Shown here one piece after another: positions 7,439 through 15,788 of a stretch of 64,000 bases of DNA. Under the pieces are notes generated by a model. The model was not told the origin of the DNA and did not search any database. It saw nothing but the letters and a program-made list of their open reading frames with translations. Location: NCBI RefSeq assembly GCF_900007165.1, contig NZ_CYGY02000026.1, forward strand, positions 24,878-88,877. The letters run 5' to 3'. Within the stretch, counting starts at the first letter, position 1. Each line of letters begins with the position of its first letter. This stretch comes from Paraburkholderia piptadeniae. GTDB lineage: Bacteria; Pseudomonadota; Gammaproteobacteria; Burkholderiales; Burkholderiaceae. The position numbers and the translations under genes are program-made.

Positions 7439-10186
7439 TCAGGGCGTCGCCACGGCCCACTGCTGCGAATCGAAGGTATCGGCGAACGCCTCGAAGCCTT
7501 CGATGGGAAGCGGGCGGCAAAACAGATAGCCCTGATACGCGTGACACCCCGCGTCGGCGAGAAACCGACGCTGCGCTTCCGTCTCGACGCCCTCCGCGAT
7601 CACGCCCAGCCCGAGGCTTTGCGCGAGCGCGACGATCGCGCGCGCGATCACGGCATCGTTCGGATCGTCGAGCACGTCGCGCACGAACGACCTGTCGATC
7701 TTCAATTGCCCGAGCGGCAGGCGCTTCAGATACGACAGCGACGAGTAGCCGACGCCGAAGTCGTCGAGCGAAAACACCACGCCTTTCGCGCGCAGCAACG
7801 ACATCTTGCGGATGATGTCCTCGACGTTGTCGACCAGCACGCTTTCCGTCAGCTCGAGTTTCAGGCGGCTCGGATCGGCGCCCGTGCGCGCCAGCACATC
7901 GAGCACGCTGGCGACGAAATTGACTTCGCGAAGCTGGTGCACGCTCACGTTGACGGCAATCGACAGATGCGCCCTGTCCGGGCGCGCCGCCCATCGCGCG
8001 AGCTGCCGGCAGGCCATTTCCAGCACCTTGTCGCCGAGCGCGAGAATCAGGCCCGTCTCTTCCGCGAGCGGAATGAACTCGGCGGGCAGAATCAGCCCGT
8101 GCTCGGGATGCTGCCAGCGCACGAGCGCCTCGGCGCCCGTCACGCGATCGCCGTTGAACACCTGCGCCTGGTAATGGACGAGCAACTGGTCTTCGTCGAT
8201 CGCCCGGCCCAACGCCGCTTCCAGCGCCGCGCGTTCCATCACGACGGTCTGCATCGCCGGATCGAAGAAGCAGATCGCGTTGCGCCCGCTTTCCTTCGAC
8301 TTGTACATCGCGAGGTCGGACTGTTTAAGAAGCTCGTCGATGGACGTTTCGTGTCCCGTGAAGAGCGTCGCGCCGATGCTCGCCGTCGTGCGGAATTCCG
8401 TGCCGTCGAGATGGTACGTTCTGGAAAGCGCCACCAGCACCTTTTCGGCGGCAGCCTCCGTTTCGGCCGCTGCGTCGTCACGGTTGCGGCTCAGGTCGCT
8501 CAGCACGATCACGAACTCGTCGCCGCCCATGCGCGCCACCGTATCGCCTTCGCGCACGGCCGACAGCAGCCGGTACGCGACCTGGCTCAGAAGCAGGTCG
8601 CCCTTGTCGTGACCGAGTGTGTCGTTGAGCGTCTTGAAGTTGTCGAGATCGACGAACAGCAGCGCGCCGTGCGTATGGTTCTGCGCGCTCAGCGCGATCA
8701 CCTGCCTGAGCCGGTCGCGCAGCAGCGTGCGGTTCGGCAGATGCGTGAGCGCGTCGAAGAACGCCAGCTCCTTGATCTGCTCTTCCGCGAGCTTGCGCTC
8801 CGTGATGTCGTAGTGCGTGCCGACGTAATGCGTGACGCGGCCGTCCTGCGCGGTCACGGCCGTGATCGTCAGCCACTTCGGATAGATTTCGCCGTTCTTG
8901 CGGCGGTCCCATATCTCGCCCTGCCAGCCGCCGACACGTTGAATGGTGTCCCACATCTCGCGAAAGAACGCGGGATCATGGCGGCCCGAGCTGAGCATGC
9001 GCGGGTTCTTGCCGACCACTTCTTCGGCCGTGTAGCCCGTGCATTGCGTGAACGCCGAGTTGACGCGCAGGATCGTGCCTTTGGCGTCCGTGACCATCAT
9101 GCCTTCGAGCGAATCGAACGCGACGGCGGCAATGCGCAGCTCCGCCTCGCTCTCGCGAACCTCGGCCGTCATCTTCGAAGCGAACCGCATCGCGCGGCTG
9201 CGGCCGCTCGCGAGGCTCCACGCGAGCAGCGCGAGCAGCAGCGAGAGCCCCGTGCCCGTGCAGGCGATCAGCAGCTTCGCGTTATGCCCGAAGCGCGCCT
9301 TGAAGTCGTCCTGCGCCGTCATTGACAGCGTCCAGTCGTGGCCGCCCACGACGAGATATTCGTTCGCGGAAATCACCTCGCGGCTCTTCGGCTCCGACGA
9401 CCGGTAGAGCAGCGACTCCGACGACGGCTGCGTGCCGTCGTAGATCGACAGATAGAGACCGGGCGGCTGTTCGCCATAGAGGCTCGCGAGCACATCGCGC
9501 ATGCGGAACGCCGCATAGACCCAGCCGAGCAGATGCGCGCGGCGCTCGTCGACGGTATCTTGCGGCTGCCCGTGCATGTAGATGGGCAGGTACATGACGA
9601 AACCGGGCAGCGGCGGCGCGCCCGCATCCGATGCGAGCTGCACCTTGCCCGACACCACGGCGAGCCCCGAATCGCGCGAGCGCTCCATCGCCTGGCGGCG
9701 CACGGGATTGGCCCACGCATCGTAGCCGAGCAGCGTGCCGCCGTCGGCGAGCGGCGGCTCGCGGCCGATCACGGGCGCGTAGCCGGCGCGCTCGCCGGGC
9801 GGATCGATCGCATAGCGGCGGCCGAAGCGCCCGCGCATGTCGGCCATGTGCGCGTCGTGCCTGTCGGCGGGCACCCATTGGACGACGCCGATAGCCTGCT
9901 CGCCCGAGACATTCGCGTCGGCGTTGACGGCGCCGATATAGCCGTGAAACGCCTGCAGATCGAGCGAACCGCGCGCCGCGAACATGCCTTGCACGCCGCG
10001 CAGCATCTGCTCGTAGGTCGCCATCCGCTGCTCGATGCGGCTGACGGAATCGCCCAACGCGAAGTTGAATTCCGAAAGCAGCTCGCGCCTCGCCGCCTGG
10101 CGCTCGTGATCCCATACGGACCAGGTGATCGCCAGCCCGGTCAGGAGAATCAGCAGCGGCAACAGGATGAGGCGCGCGCGGTTCAT
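7439..10186 (-). CDS. CHASE-PAS-GGDEF-EAL cyclic-di-GMP protein
   Basis: 915 aa from the ATG at 10186, which shares its first base with the stop of the upstream binding-protein gene. An N-terminal helix (about 4-24) and a second helix (about 304-325) bracket a periplasmic CHASE sensor. A PAS domain (353-463), a GGDEF domain (intact GGDEF at 554-558) and an EAL domain (EALVRW, then DDFGVGYSS) follow in the cytoplasm. Both signature motifs are intact, so the protein could synthesise and degrade c-di-GMP; which activity dominates cannot be read from sequence. The translational coupling to a periplasmic solute-binding protein suggests that protein presents the signal to the CHASE domain. Confidence 0.93.
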   Translation of the reverse strand: MNRARLILLPLLILLTGLAITWSVWDHERQAARRELLSEFNFALGDSVSRIEQRMATYEQMLRGVQGMFAARGSLDLQAFHGYIGAVNADANVSGEQAIGVVQWVPADRHDAHMADMRGRFGRRYAIDPPGERAGYAPVIGREPPLADGGTLLGYDAWANPVRRQAMERSRDSGLAVVSGKVQLASDAGAPPLPGFVMYLPIYMHGQPQDTVDERRAHLLGWVYAAFRMRDVLASLYGEQPPGLYLSIYDGTQPSSESLLYRSSEPKSREVISANEYLVVGGHDWTLSMTAQDDFKARFGHNAKLLIACTGTGLSLLLALLAWSLASGRSRAMRFASKMTAEVRESEAELRIAAVAFDSLEGMMVTDAKGTILRVNSAFTQCTGYTAEEVVGKNPRMLSSGRHDPAFFREMWDTIQRVGGWQGEIWDRRKNGEIYPKWLTITAVTAQDGRVTHYVGTHYDITERKLAEEQIKELAFFDALTHLPNRTLLRDRLRQVIALSAQNHTHGALLFVDLDNFKTLNDTLGHDKGDLLLSQVAYRLLSAVREGDTVARMGGDEFVIVLSDLSRNRDDAAAETEAAAEKVLVALSRTYHLDGTEFRTTASIGATLFTGHETSIDELLKQSDLAMYKSKESGRNAICFFDPAMQTVVMERAALEAALGRAIDEDQLLVHYQAQVFNGDRVTGAEALVRWQHPEHGLILPAEFIPLAEETGLILALGDKVLEMACRQLARWAARPDRAHLSIAVNVSVHQLREVNFVASVLDVLARTGADPSRLKLELTESVLVDNVEDIIRKMSLLRAKGVVFSLDDFGVGYSSLSYLKRLPLGQLKIDRSFVRDVLDDPNDAVIARAIVALAQSLGLGVIAEGVETEAQRRFLADAGCHAYQGYLFCRPLPIEGFEAFADTFDSQQWAVATP

Positions 10187-11019
10187 CACGGTGTCGTGAA
10201 GTCGACCATCGAATCGGCCAGCTCGGGTTTGAAATATTTTCTGAAGATGCGGCGCACGGTGCCGTCCGCGCGCATCGATGCGACGAGCGCGCGCCACTTC
10301 TCCCGCTCCTCGGGCGACAGCGCCTTCTTCGACATGATGAGGCCGTGCGGCACGGCGGCGTCGTTGAATTCGATGATCGTGGTGATGTCGCGGATGCGCT
10401 TCTCATCCAGCGCCGGATAGTCGAACGGCTCGATGATCATCCCCTGAATGCTGCCGCGCATCAGCGCCTGATAAAGCGGCTCCAGGCCGCCCGCCTGACT
10501 GACGCGATTGCCCGCGGCGAGCGTATCGACGAGTTCGTTGGCCGACTGACTATACCGGAAGCTCCGTATCACGCCGAGTTGAAACTTGTCGTTGTGTTCG
10601 AAATCGGACAACTGCTGGATGCCCGCGTCCTTGCGCACGAGCAGGTAGAACTTGTCGCTGAAGTACCAGGCAAACGACGCGTAGCCGTCGCGTTCCTCGT
10701 TCGTGATGCCGGACAGGCTGAAGTCGAGCGCGCCGGATTCGATCAGCTTCCAGATGCGCGCGCGCGACATCAGGCTCACGCGGATCTCGCAGCCGCTGCG
10801 GCGGATCATTTCGTCGGCGAAATCCTTGTCGATGCCCGTGTTCGTTTCCAGCGAATACAGTAGGCCGTGGTCGTGCAGCGCGAGCGTAAACGGCCGCGAG
10901 CAGTCGGGACCGCTTTGGCTGCTTTCGCTGCTTCGGCTGCTTTGTGCGAATGCGTTGCTGCTCAGGGTGCTCATCGCGATGAGCAGGGTCAGCAGACCGA
11001 TGAGGCCACGGTGGATCAC
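10186..11019 (-). CDS. periplasmic solute-binding protein, amino-acid type
   Basis: 277 aa. The start is the GTG at 11019 with AGGAG 8 bases upstream; longer frames run through low-complexity Arg-rich sequence. A signal peptide ends near NAFAQ. The mature protein matches type-2 (SBP_bac_3) binding proteins that bind amino acids or similar small ligands (FTLALHDHGLLY, then GIDKDFADEMIRRSG, then LDFSLSGITNEE). No ABC permease or ATPase is adjacent. Its stop overlaps the start of the CHASE-GGDEF-EAL gene, so it more likely serves as a sensor subunit than a transport component. Ligand unknown. Confidence 0.85.
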   Translation of the reverse strand: MIHRGLIGLLTLLIAMSTLSSNAFAQSSRSSESSQSGPDCSRPFTLALHDHGLLYSLETNTGIDKDFADEMIRRSGCEIRVSLMSRARIWKLIESGALDFSLSGITNEERDGYASFAWYFSDKFYLLVRKDAGIQQLSDFEHNDKFQLGVIRSFRYSQSANELVDTLAAGNRVSQAGGLEPLYQALMRGSIQGMIIEPFDYPALDEKRIRDITTIIEFNDAAVPHGLIMSKKALSPEEREKWRALVASMRADGTVRRIFRKYFKPELADSMVDFTTP

Positions 11020-11042
11020 GGTGACTCCTGTTATCGAAGCTC

Positions 11043-11068
11043 GGGTTCGGATTCGGGTTCGGATTCGG
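11043..11068. repeat. 12-bp tandem repeat before binding-protein gene
   Basis: The unit GGGTTCGGATTC occurs at 11043-11054 and 11055-11066, with a partial third copy. It lies 24 bases upstream of the GTG start of the binding protein, in the likely 5' leader. Confidence 0.6.
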
Positions 11069-11291
11069 TCCGTGCCGGACGGCCGGCGAGGCCTGCCATG
11101 CGCACTGTCAGCCTCGCATGACGGTTGGCCCGCAGATGAGCAGGCCTCACGCGTTAACGGCAAAGTATCGCGATGACTTGAGCCGCTGTTTCAACAGGCG
11201 CTGGTGAAAACGTTTAAGCGGCTAAAGCGTGGGGTCTTGCGGCAAATGATCCATGAATTCCACTTCTTTATTCGTGAAGTGGAATTGCTTA

Positions 11292-11873
11292 TTACCGGTC
11301 ATTCAGCCCCTTTCCATCGAGAATCTGCTGACTGCACTTTTCGACTCGCGCCGCCCTGGTTTTCGATTGCGTGGGCGCGGAGAAATAGAGAAGGTAAGCG
11401 CGTTGCCGGCCCGGCGTCAGCGCATCGAAAGCGTCTTTCAACTCGGGCATTTCGTCCAGTTTGTTCTGGAATTCTTCTGGGACGGCGAATTCGGCGGTCT
11501 TTTTTAAAGTCACCTTCAAGCCGGCCTTTTCTACTTCGACGGCTTCGCGGATATAGGACTTCAGGACGTCGGCCATCGCGTCGATGTCGCGCACATCTGT
11601 GAACCGTATCTGGCGCGACGACTGCACGTTCTCGGTTTGCGCGATCAGAATGCCTTTCGCGTCCTTTAACAACGCACCTTTGAAAAACAGAAGCGCACAG
11701 TATTCCTTGAATCCGTGCATCAGAACGACGTTTCTTTTATCGAACGTATAGCAGGGAACGCCCCACTTCAATTCTTCCGTCAACTGACAGTCGAGAATGA
11801 TCGCTCTCAGCTTCTCGAACTCTGTCTGCCATTTCTTGTTCTTGCTTAAAAAGGCATCGACCTCCGGATTCAT
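11292..11873 (-). CDS. YdeI/OmdA-like protein
   Basis: 193 aa, soluble. The N-terminal part (about 10-110) fits the YdhG/DUF1801-type fold: WGVPCYTFDKRNVVLMHGFK, then ALLFFKGALL. The C-terminal part has the YdeI/OmpD-associated motif (VPEEFQNKLDEMPELKDAFDAL) followed by TPGRQRAYLLYFSAPTQSKT. Members are described as bacteriocin-protection or OmpD-associated proteins, but the biochemical role is not settled. Base composition is less GC-rich than the neighbouring genes, which hints at horizontal acquisition. Confidence 0.85.
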   Translation of the reverse strand: MNPEVDAFLSKNKKWQTEFEKLRAIILDCQLTEELKWGVPCYTFDKRNVVLMHGFKEYCALLFFKGALLKDAKGILIAQTENVQSSRQIRFTDVRDIDAMADVLKSYIREAVEVEKAGLKVTLKKTAEFAVPEEFQNKLDEMPELKDAFDALTPGRQRAYLLYFSAPTQSKTRAARVEKCSQQILDGKGLNDR

Positions 11874-11981
11874 TTGCGGCGCTCCGACACGGAATGAACC
11901 TGTTATCTAACTGCATCAGCGTAACAAGTCAATATCGGAGAGAGCGCCACGGTCGAAGACGGCGTGACGCTCGCGTCTCTA

Positions 11982-13340
11982 TCAATGCCCCAGCGACTCC
12001 ACTTTATTCGGCAGCGTATCGACGCCATGCGGCCGCGCCATCTGTTTGATCAGCAGCGCGACGCACGCGATCAGCCCCGCGACCGCGATCGTCGCGAACA
12101 CGCCCGAGAAGGTGAAATGCCGGCGCGTCAGCTCGGCCACGAGGAACGACCCAGCGATTCCGCCGAAGCGTCCGACGCCGAGCATCCATGCCACGCCCGT
12201 CCCGCGCCCTTCAGTCGGATAGAACGCAGCGGCAAGCGCCGGCATCGACGACTGCGCGGTGTTCATCAACACGCCCGCGATGAACACGATCGCCACGAGC
12301 GCGCCGACATTGCCCGCAGCCTGGCCGATGAAATAGACGCTGACGGCCGTCAGCGCATAACACACGGCGATCACGCGGTTCGCGTTGAAGCGATCCATCA
12401 GCACACCGCACAAAACCGCGCCCACACCGCCCAGCGGGAAAAGCGCCGAAATCAGCGTCGCGCTCTTCGGCGTCAGGCCCGCATCCTTCAACAGAATTGG
12501 CATCCAGTTGATCGACGCATAGAAGATCACGAGGCCCATGAAATACGTGACCCACAGCATCACCGAGCCGACGATGTACGAACGCGACAGCACGACGCCC
12601 GCGCCCTTGCCACCCGTTTGCGGCGCGGTTTCCGTCATCACGAACGAACCGGCATCCAGCGCCGCCGACGAAATGCGCGCGAGCGTCGCGCGAATCCGCT
12701 CGACAGGATGACGGTTCGCCACCATCAAGCGCACCGATTCCGGCATCTTGGCGAGCAGCACGACACCGAGCAGCAAAGGTGTCACGCCGCCGAGCATCAG
12801 CACGCTGCGCCAGCCGAAATGCGGAATCATCCACGCGGCGAGAAAGCCGCCGAACGCGGCGCCAAGCGGAAAGCCGCAGAACATCAGATTGATCACCGTC
12901 GCGCGGCGGCGATCGGGGCAGAACTCGCCCATCATCGTGACGGCGTTCGGCATCGCAGCGCCAAGGCCGACGCCCGTGACGAAGCGCAGCACGGTCAATT
13001 GACCGATGCTCGACGAGAACGCCGACGCGAGACATGCAAAGCCGAACAGGAGCACCGAGCCGAGCAGCAGCGAGCGGCGTCCGAGGCGGTCGGACAACGG
13101 ACCCGAACCGAGCGCGCCACAGGCGAGGCCAAACAGCGCGGCGCTCAGCACAGGCGCGAGATCGGGCTTGGAAAGATGCCACTCCGTGAGCAACGACGGC
13201 GCGATGAAGCCGATCGCCGCCGTGTCGAAACCATCCAGCAGGACGATCACGAAGCACATGAAGAAAATGAGCCATTGAAAGCCGCCGAATGGCTGCTCGT
13301 TGATGAACGTCTGAACGTTCACGACGGAAGTGCGGTTCAT
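11982..13340 (-). CDS. aromatic-acid:H+ symporter, MFS AAHS family
   Basis: 452 aa, twelve predicted helices. The start at 13340 has GGAG 7 bases upstream. The first helix carries the AAHS signature LLDGFDTAAIGFIAPSL, with acidic residues typical of PcaK/BenK/MhpT transporters, and the helix 2-3 loop has the SGPLSDRLGRR motif. The family imports benzoate, 4-hydroxybenzoate and related acids with a proton. It is divergent from the OxlT-type gene. The nearby aromatic amine pathway makes an aromatic acid transporter plausible, but a link is inferred only from distance. Confidence 0.88.
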   Translation of the reverse strand: MNRTSVVNVQTFINEQPFGGFQWLIFFMCFVIVLLDGFDTAAIGFIAPSLLTEWHLSKPDLAPVLSAALFGLACGALGSGPLSDRLGRRSLLLGSVLLFGFACLASAFSSSIGQLTVLRFVTGVGLGAAMPNAVTMMGEFCPDRRRATVINLMFCGFPLGAAFGGFLAAWMIPHFGWRSVLMLGGVTPLLLGVVLLAKMPESVRLMVANRHPVERIRATLARISSAALDAGSFVMTETAPQTGGKGAGVVLSRSYIVGSVMLWVTYFMGLVIFYASINWMPILLKDAGLTPKSATLISALFPLGGVGAVLCGVLMDRFNANRVIAVCYALTAVSVYFIGQAAGNVGALVAIVFIAGVLMNTAQSSMPALAAAFYPTEGRGTGVAWMLGVGRFGGIAGSFLVAELTRRHFTFSGVFATIAVAGLIACVALLIKQMARPHGVDTLPNKVESLGH

Positions 13341-13511
13341 CGCCTGTCTCCTACACATGGCGCAGCTTGCTGTGCTGCGTCCAGTCGCCCTAAAGTGCCT
13401 GGAAATATTGCACGATACCGATCTCCGTGCTTCGCTTCGATCCTGTCAACCGGCGCAAACCGCGCCTTTTGGCGTCGACATTCACGCATCACGCGTTGTT
13501 CGTATATCGCA

Positions 13512-13526
13512 CAATCTTTCAGATTG
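13512..13526. promoter_or_regulatory. palindrome upstream of the aromatic-acid transporter
   Basis: CAATCT (13512-13517) and AGATTG (13521-13526) form a perfect dyad with a 3-base centre, 171 bases upstream of the transporter start at 13340. Its size suits a dimeric repressor or activator site. The regulator is not identified. Confidence 0.4.
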
Positions 13527-13725
13527 CGAACACTTTAGCGGTTGGACTCGGCGAGCGTCAACGAAGGGTAACTACCGATGGCCGAAGCCGCCTCACAAAA
13601 CCGCTTGTCGATACGAGCGCCTTATCAAGCGTAGCAGGCGCTCCCGTCAAACATCGTTGCGCGCCCAAGTATTTTCCCGTCACTCACTTACAAACAAAAA
13701 ACTTCCATTACGTTTTACTTTCATC

Positions 13726-13808
13726 TATAACGACAGGGCATGCGCGAACACGCCTGTCTCGTTGCATGTCCTCAGCCCGTCTGTGCTAGCCGACGGGCTT
13801 TTTTTTTG
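13726..13808 (+). ncRNA. candidate small RNA or attenuated leader
   Basis: A TATAAC box at 13726-13731 would start a transcript near 13738 that ends at the strong terminator at 13808, about 70 bases. The 5' part can form a short CATGC/GCATG stem. The -35 element is poor, so the 5' end is uncertain. Only the terminator is strongly supported. Confidence 0.4.
13774..13808 (+). terminator. Rho-independent terminator without an upstream gene
   Basis: AGCCCGTC (13774-13781) pairs with GACGGGCT (13792-13799) around a 10-base loop, then a run of about nine T. No + strand gene ends before it, so it likely closes a small RNA or attenuates a long leader. Confidence 0.85.
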
Positions 13809-13890
13809 CTCACCCAGCATAAGCCAAGACGACCTACAACTTCCTTTCATCAAACGAACCGACTCGGTGAAAACCCCTTGCCGCTTTCAC

Positions 13891-13921
13891 TTGACTTACT
13901 TGATATATCACATATCGTATG
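13891..13921 (+). promoter_or_regulatory. putative promoter/operator of the OxlT-type gene
   Basis: TTGACT at 13891-13896 is a good -35; a weaker -10 (TATCGT, 13913-13918) follows at 16 bases. Two palindromes overlap the core: TGATATATCA (13901-13910, perfect) and CATA-TCG-TATG (13911-13921). This arrangement suits repression by a dimeric regulator. It lies about 150 bases before the start at 14070. Confidence 0.45.
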
Positions 13922-14069
13922 GGATCTATCAGCGCTGCATTTTTAGCGGACGGTGATCGGAAGCGTGGTCAGAGCTTTCGCAAATTATTAGGCAAGCAAG
14001 TTGGCAACCATCAAGCATGGGACGAGAGTCAGCGCGAAAGCGCAGCTCCCGTCGACCAAGGAGACAGAG

Positions 14070-15419
14070 ATGAAGACGGAGCATCAGGAACAGGCGGCAT
14101 CGTGGTACGCATCACCGTGGGTGCAACTGGTATTCGGCGTGATCTGCATGGCAATGATCGCCAACATGCAATACGGCTGGACGTTGTTCGTCAATCCCAT
14201 CGACGAGAAGTACCACTGGGGCCGCGCCGCCATTCAGGTCGCGTTCACCATCTTCGTCGTGACAGAGACATGGCTCGTGCCGATCGAGGGCTATCTCGTC
14301 GACAAGTACGGCCCTAAACCGGTCGTGGTCGGCGGCGGCCTGCTGTGCGCGCTCGCGTGGGTGATCAACTCGATGGCGACGTCGCTGCCGCTGTTGTACG
14401 TGGCGGCGGCCATCGGCGGCATCGGCGCGGGAGCCGTGTATGGCACGTGCGTCGGCAATGCGCTCAAGTGGTTCCCCACCCGCCGCGGGCTCGCAGCGGG
14501 CATCACGGCGGCCGGATTCGGCGCGGGCTCGGCGGCGACCGTCGTGCCGATCGCGAACATGATCAAGCACAGCGGATACGAAGCCACCTTCCTCTGGTTC
14601 GGCCTCGGCCAGGGCATCGTCGTGTTCGCGCTCGGTCTCTTCCTGCTTGCGCCGCCCGCCAGCATGCTCGCCAATGTGAGCAATGCGGTGAAGAGCGCGC
14701 TCAAGCGCGGCGTCCACAACGCGACGCCTCGCGAAGTGGTCTCCGCACCCGTGTTCTGGGTCATGTACCTGATGTTCGTGATGATGGCGGCAGGCGGCCT
14801 GATGGCGACGGCGCAACTGGGCCCCATCGCCAAGGACTTCGGCTTGCACGATTCGCCCGTTTCGCTGATCGGCCTGACGCTGCCCGCGCTGACGTTCGCA
14901 CTCGCGATCGACCGCGTGCTCAACGGCTTGACGCGCCCGTTCTTCGGCTGGGTATCCGACCGCATCGGCCGTGAGAACACGATGTTCGTCGCGTTTGCGA
15001 TCGAGGCGATCGGCATTGTCGCGCTGTCGAAGTTCGGCCATAGTCCGACTGCGTTCGTCGTGCTGACGGGCATCGTGTTCTTCGCGTGGGGCGAGATCTA
15101 CAGCCTCTTCCCGGCGACTTGCGGCGACACCTTCGGACCGAAGTTCGCCGCGACCAACGCAGGCCTGCTGTACACGGCAAAAGGCACGGCCGCGCTGCTC
15201 GTGCCGTTCACGAGCATCGTCACGGCGGCGACGGGAAGCTGGCATGCCGTGTTCATGCTCGCATCCGGCATGGCCGCCGTCGCGGCGCTGCTGGCGCTGT
15301 TCGTGCTCAAGCCGATGCGGCGCGCGTATGTGCTCCAACATGCGGAACCGTCGCTGGACATGCCGTACGAATCCGCTCGCATCAGCGAATCGGCGCGCAT
15401 TTCGGCGGGTGGAGGCTAA
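14070..15419 (+). CDS. oxlT: OxlT-type MFS transporter (oxalate/formate antiporter family)
   Basis: 449 aa, twelve helices. AAGGAGA precedes the ATG at 14070. The sequence QYGWTLFVNPIDEKYHWGRA after the first helix and GIGAGAVYGTCVGNALKWFP are typical of the oxalate:formate antiporter (OFA) family, which exchanges dicarboxylates or takes up small organic anions. No formyl-CoA transferase (frc) or oxalyl-CoA decarboxylase (oxc) gene is next to it, so oxalate is a family guess rather than a finding. The C-terminus is slightly extended with a repeated ARISESARIS stretch. Confidence 0.85.
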   Translation: MKTEHQEQAASWYASPWVQLVFGVICMAMIANMQYGWTLFVNPIDEKYHWGRAAIQVAFTIFVVTETWLVPIEGYLVDKYGPKPVVVGGGLLCALAWVINSMATSLPLLYVAAAIGGIGAGAVYGTCVGNALKWFPTRRGLAAGITAAGFGAGSAATVVPIANMIKHSGYEATFLWFGLGQGIVVFALGLFLLAPPASMLANVSNAVKSALKRGVHNATPREVVSAPVFWVMYLMFVMMAAGGLMATAQLGPIAKDFGLHDSPVSLIGLTLPALTFALAIDRVLNGLTRPFFGWVSDRIGRENTMFVAFAIEAIGIVALSKFGHSPTAFVVLTGIVFFAWGEIYSLFPATCGDTFGPKFAATNAGLLYTAKGTAALLVPFTSIVTAATGSWHAVFMLASGMAAVAALLALFVLKPMRRAYVLQHAEPSLDMPYESARISESARISAGGG

Positions 15420-15459
15420 ACAGCGGCGAGGGTCTCCGCTGAACAACGCTGATCTGATC

Positions 15460-15478
15460 GGCGGCACGCGTTGCCGCC
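15460..15478 (+). terminator. weak hairpin after the OxlT-type gene
   Basis: GGCGGCA (15460-15466) pairs with TGCCGCC (15472-15478). No U-run follows, so termination would need Rho. It lies in the 369-base gap before mxaR, in which I see no other gene. Confidence 0.35.
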
Positions 15479-15788
15479 GCCGTTGTAACGGTGTCCGCTC
15501 GCGATCCATACGCGATTGCGAAGCGGACACCCATTCACGCACATGCCAAACCTGGCGCACTCTGTAGCAGGCGGCGTGACACACTGCCCCTGCCGCGAAC
15601 GCTGCCGCCGCGCGCCCGCGCTGCACGTGCCATCGCAGGAAGTCACGCGGCGCGCCGCGACGTTCGCCTGGCACGAACCGTGCGCGCCACGCTTTCGCTG
15701 ATGCGCACGCCCCTCTCCGACGCTTCCTTTCAGATCCGCTGGCGTACGTGTCGCCTTTCAACAACGGCCGACCGCAGAGGCGAATCCG

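Larger units (their letters stand above)
13341..14069. other. long divergent intergenic region
   Basis: 729 bases, clearly less GC-rich than flanking coding DNA. It holds the promoters of the two divergent MFS genes, the palindrome at 13512, an unassigned terminator at 13774-13808 and a cluster of palindromes at 13901-13921. No convincing protein frame was seen. Confidence 0.6.

Noticed and set aside
7313..9325. 670-codon + frame opposite the GGDEF-EAL gene
   Set aside because: Antisense shadow of a gene with intact GGDEF and EAL motifs; no ribosome site or recognisable domain.
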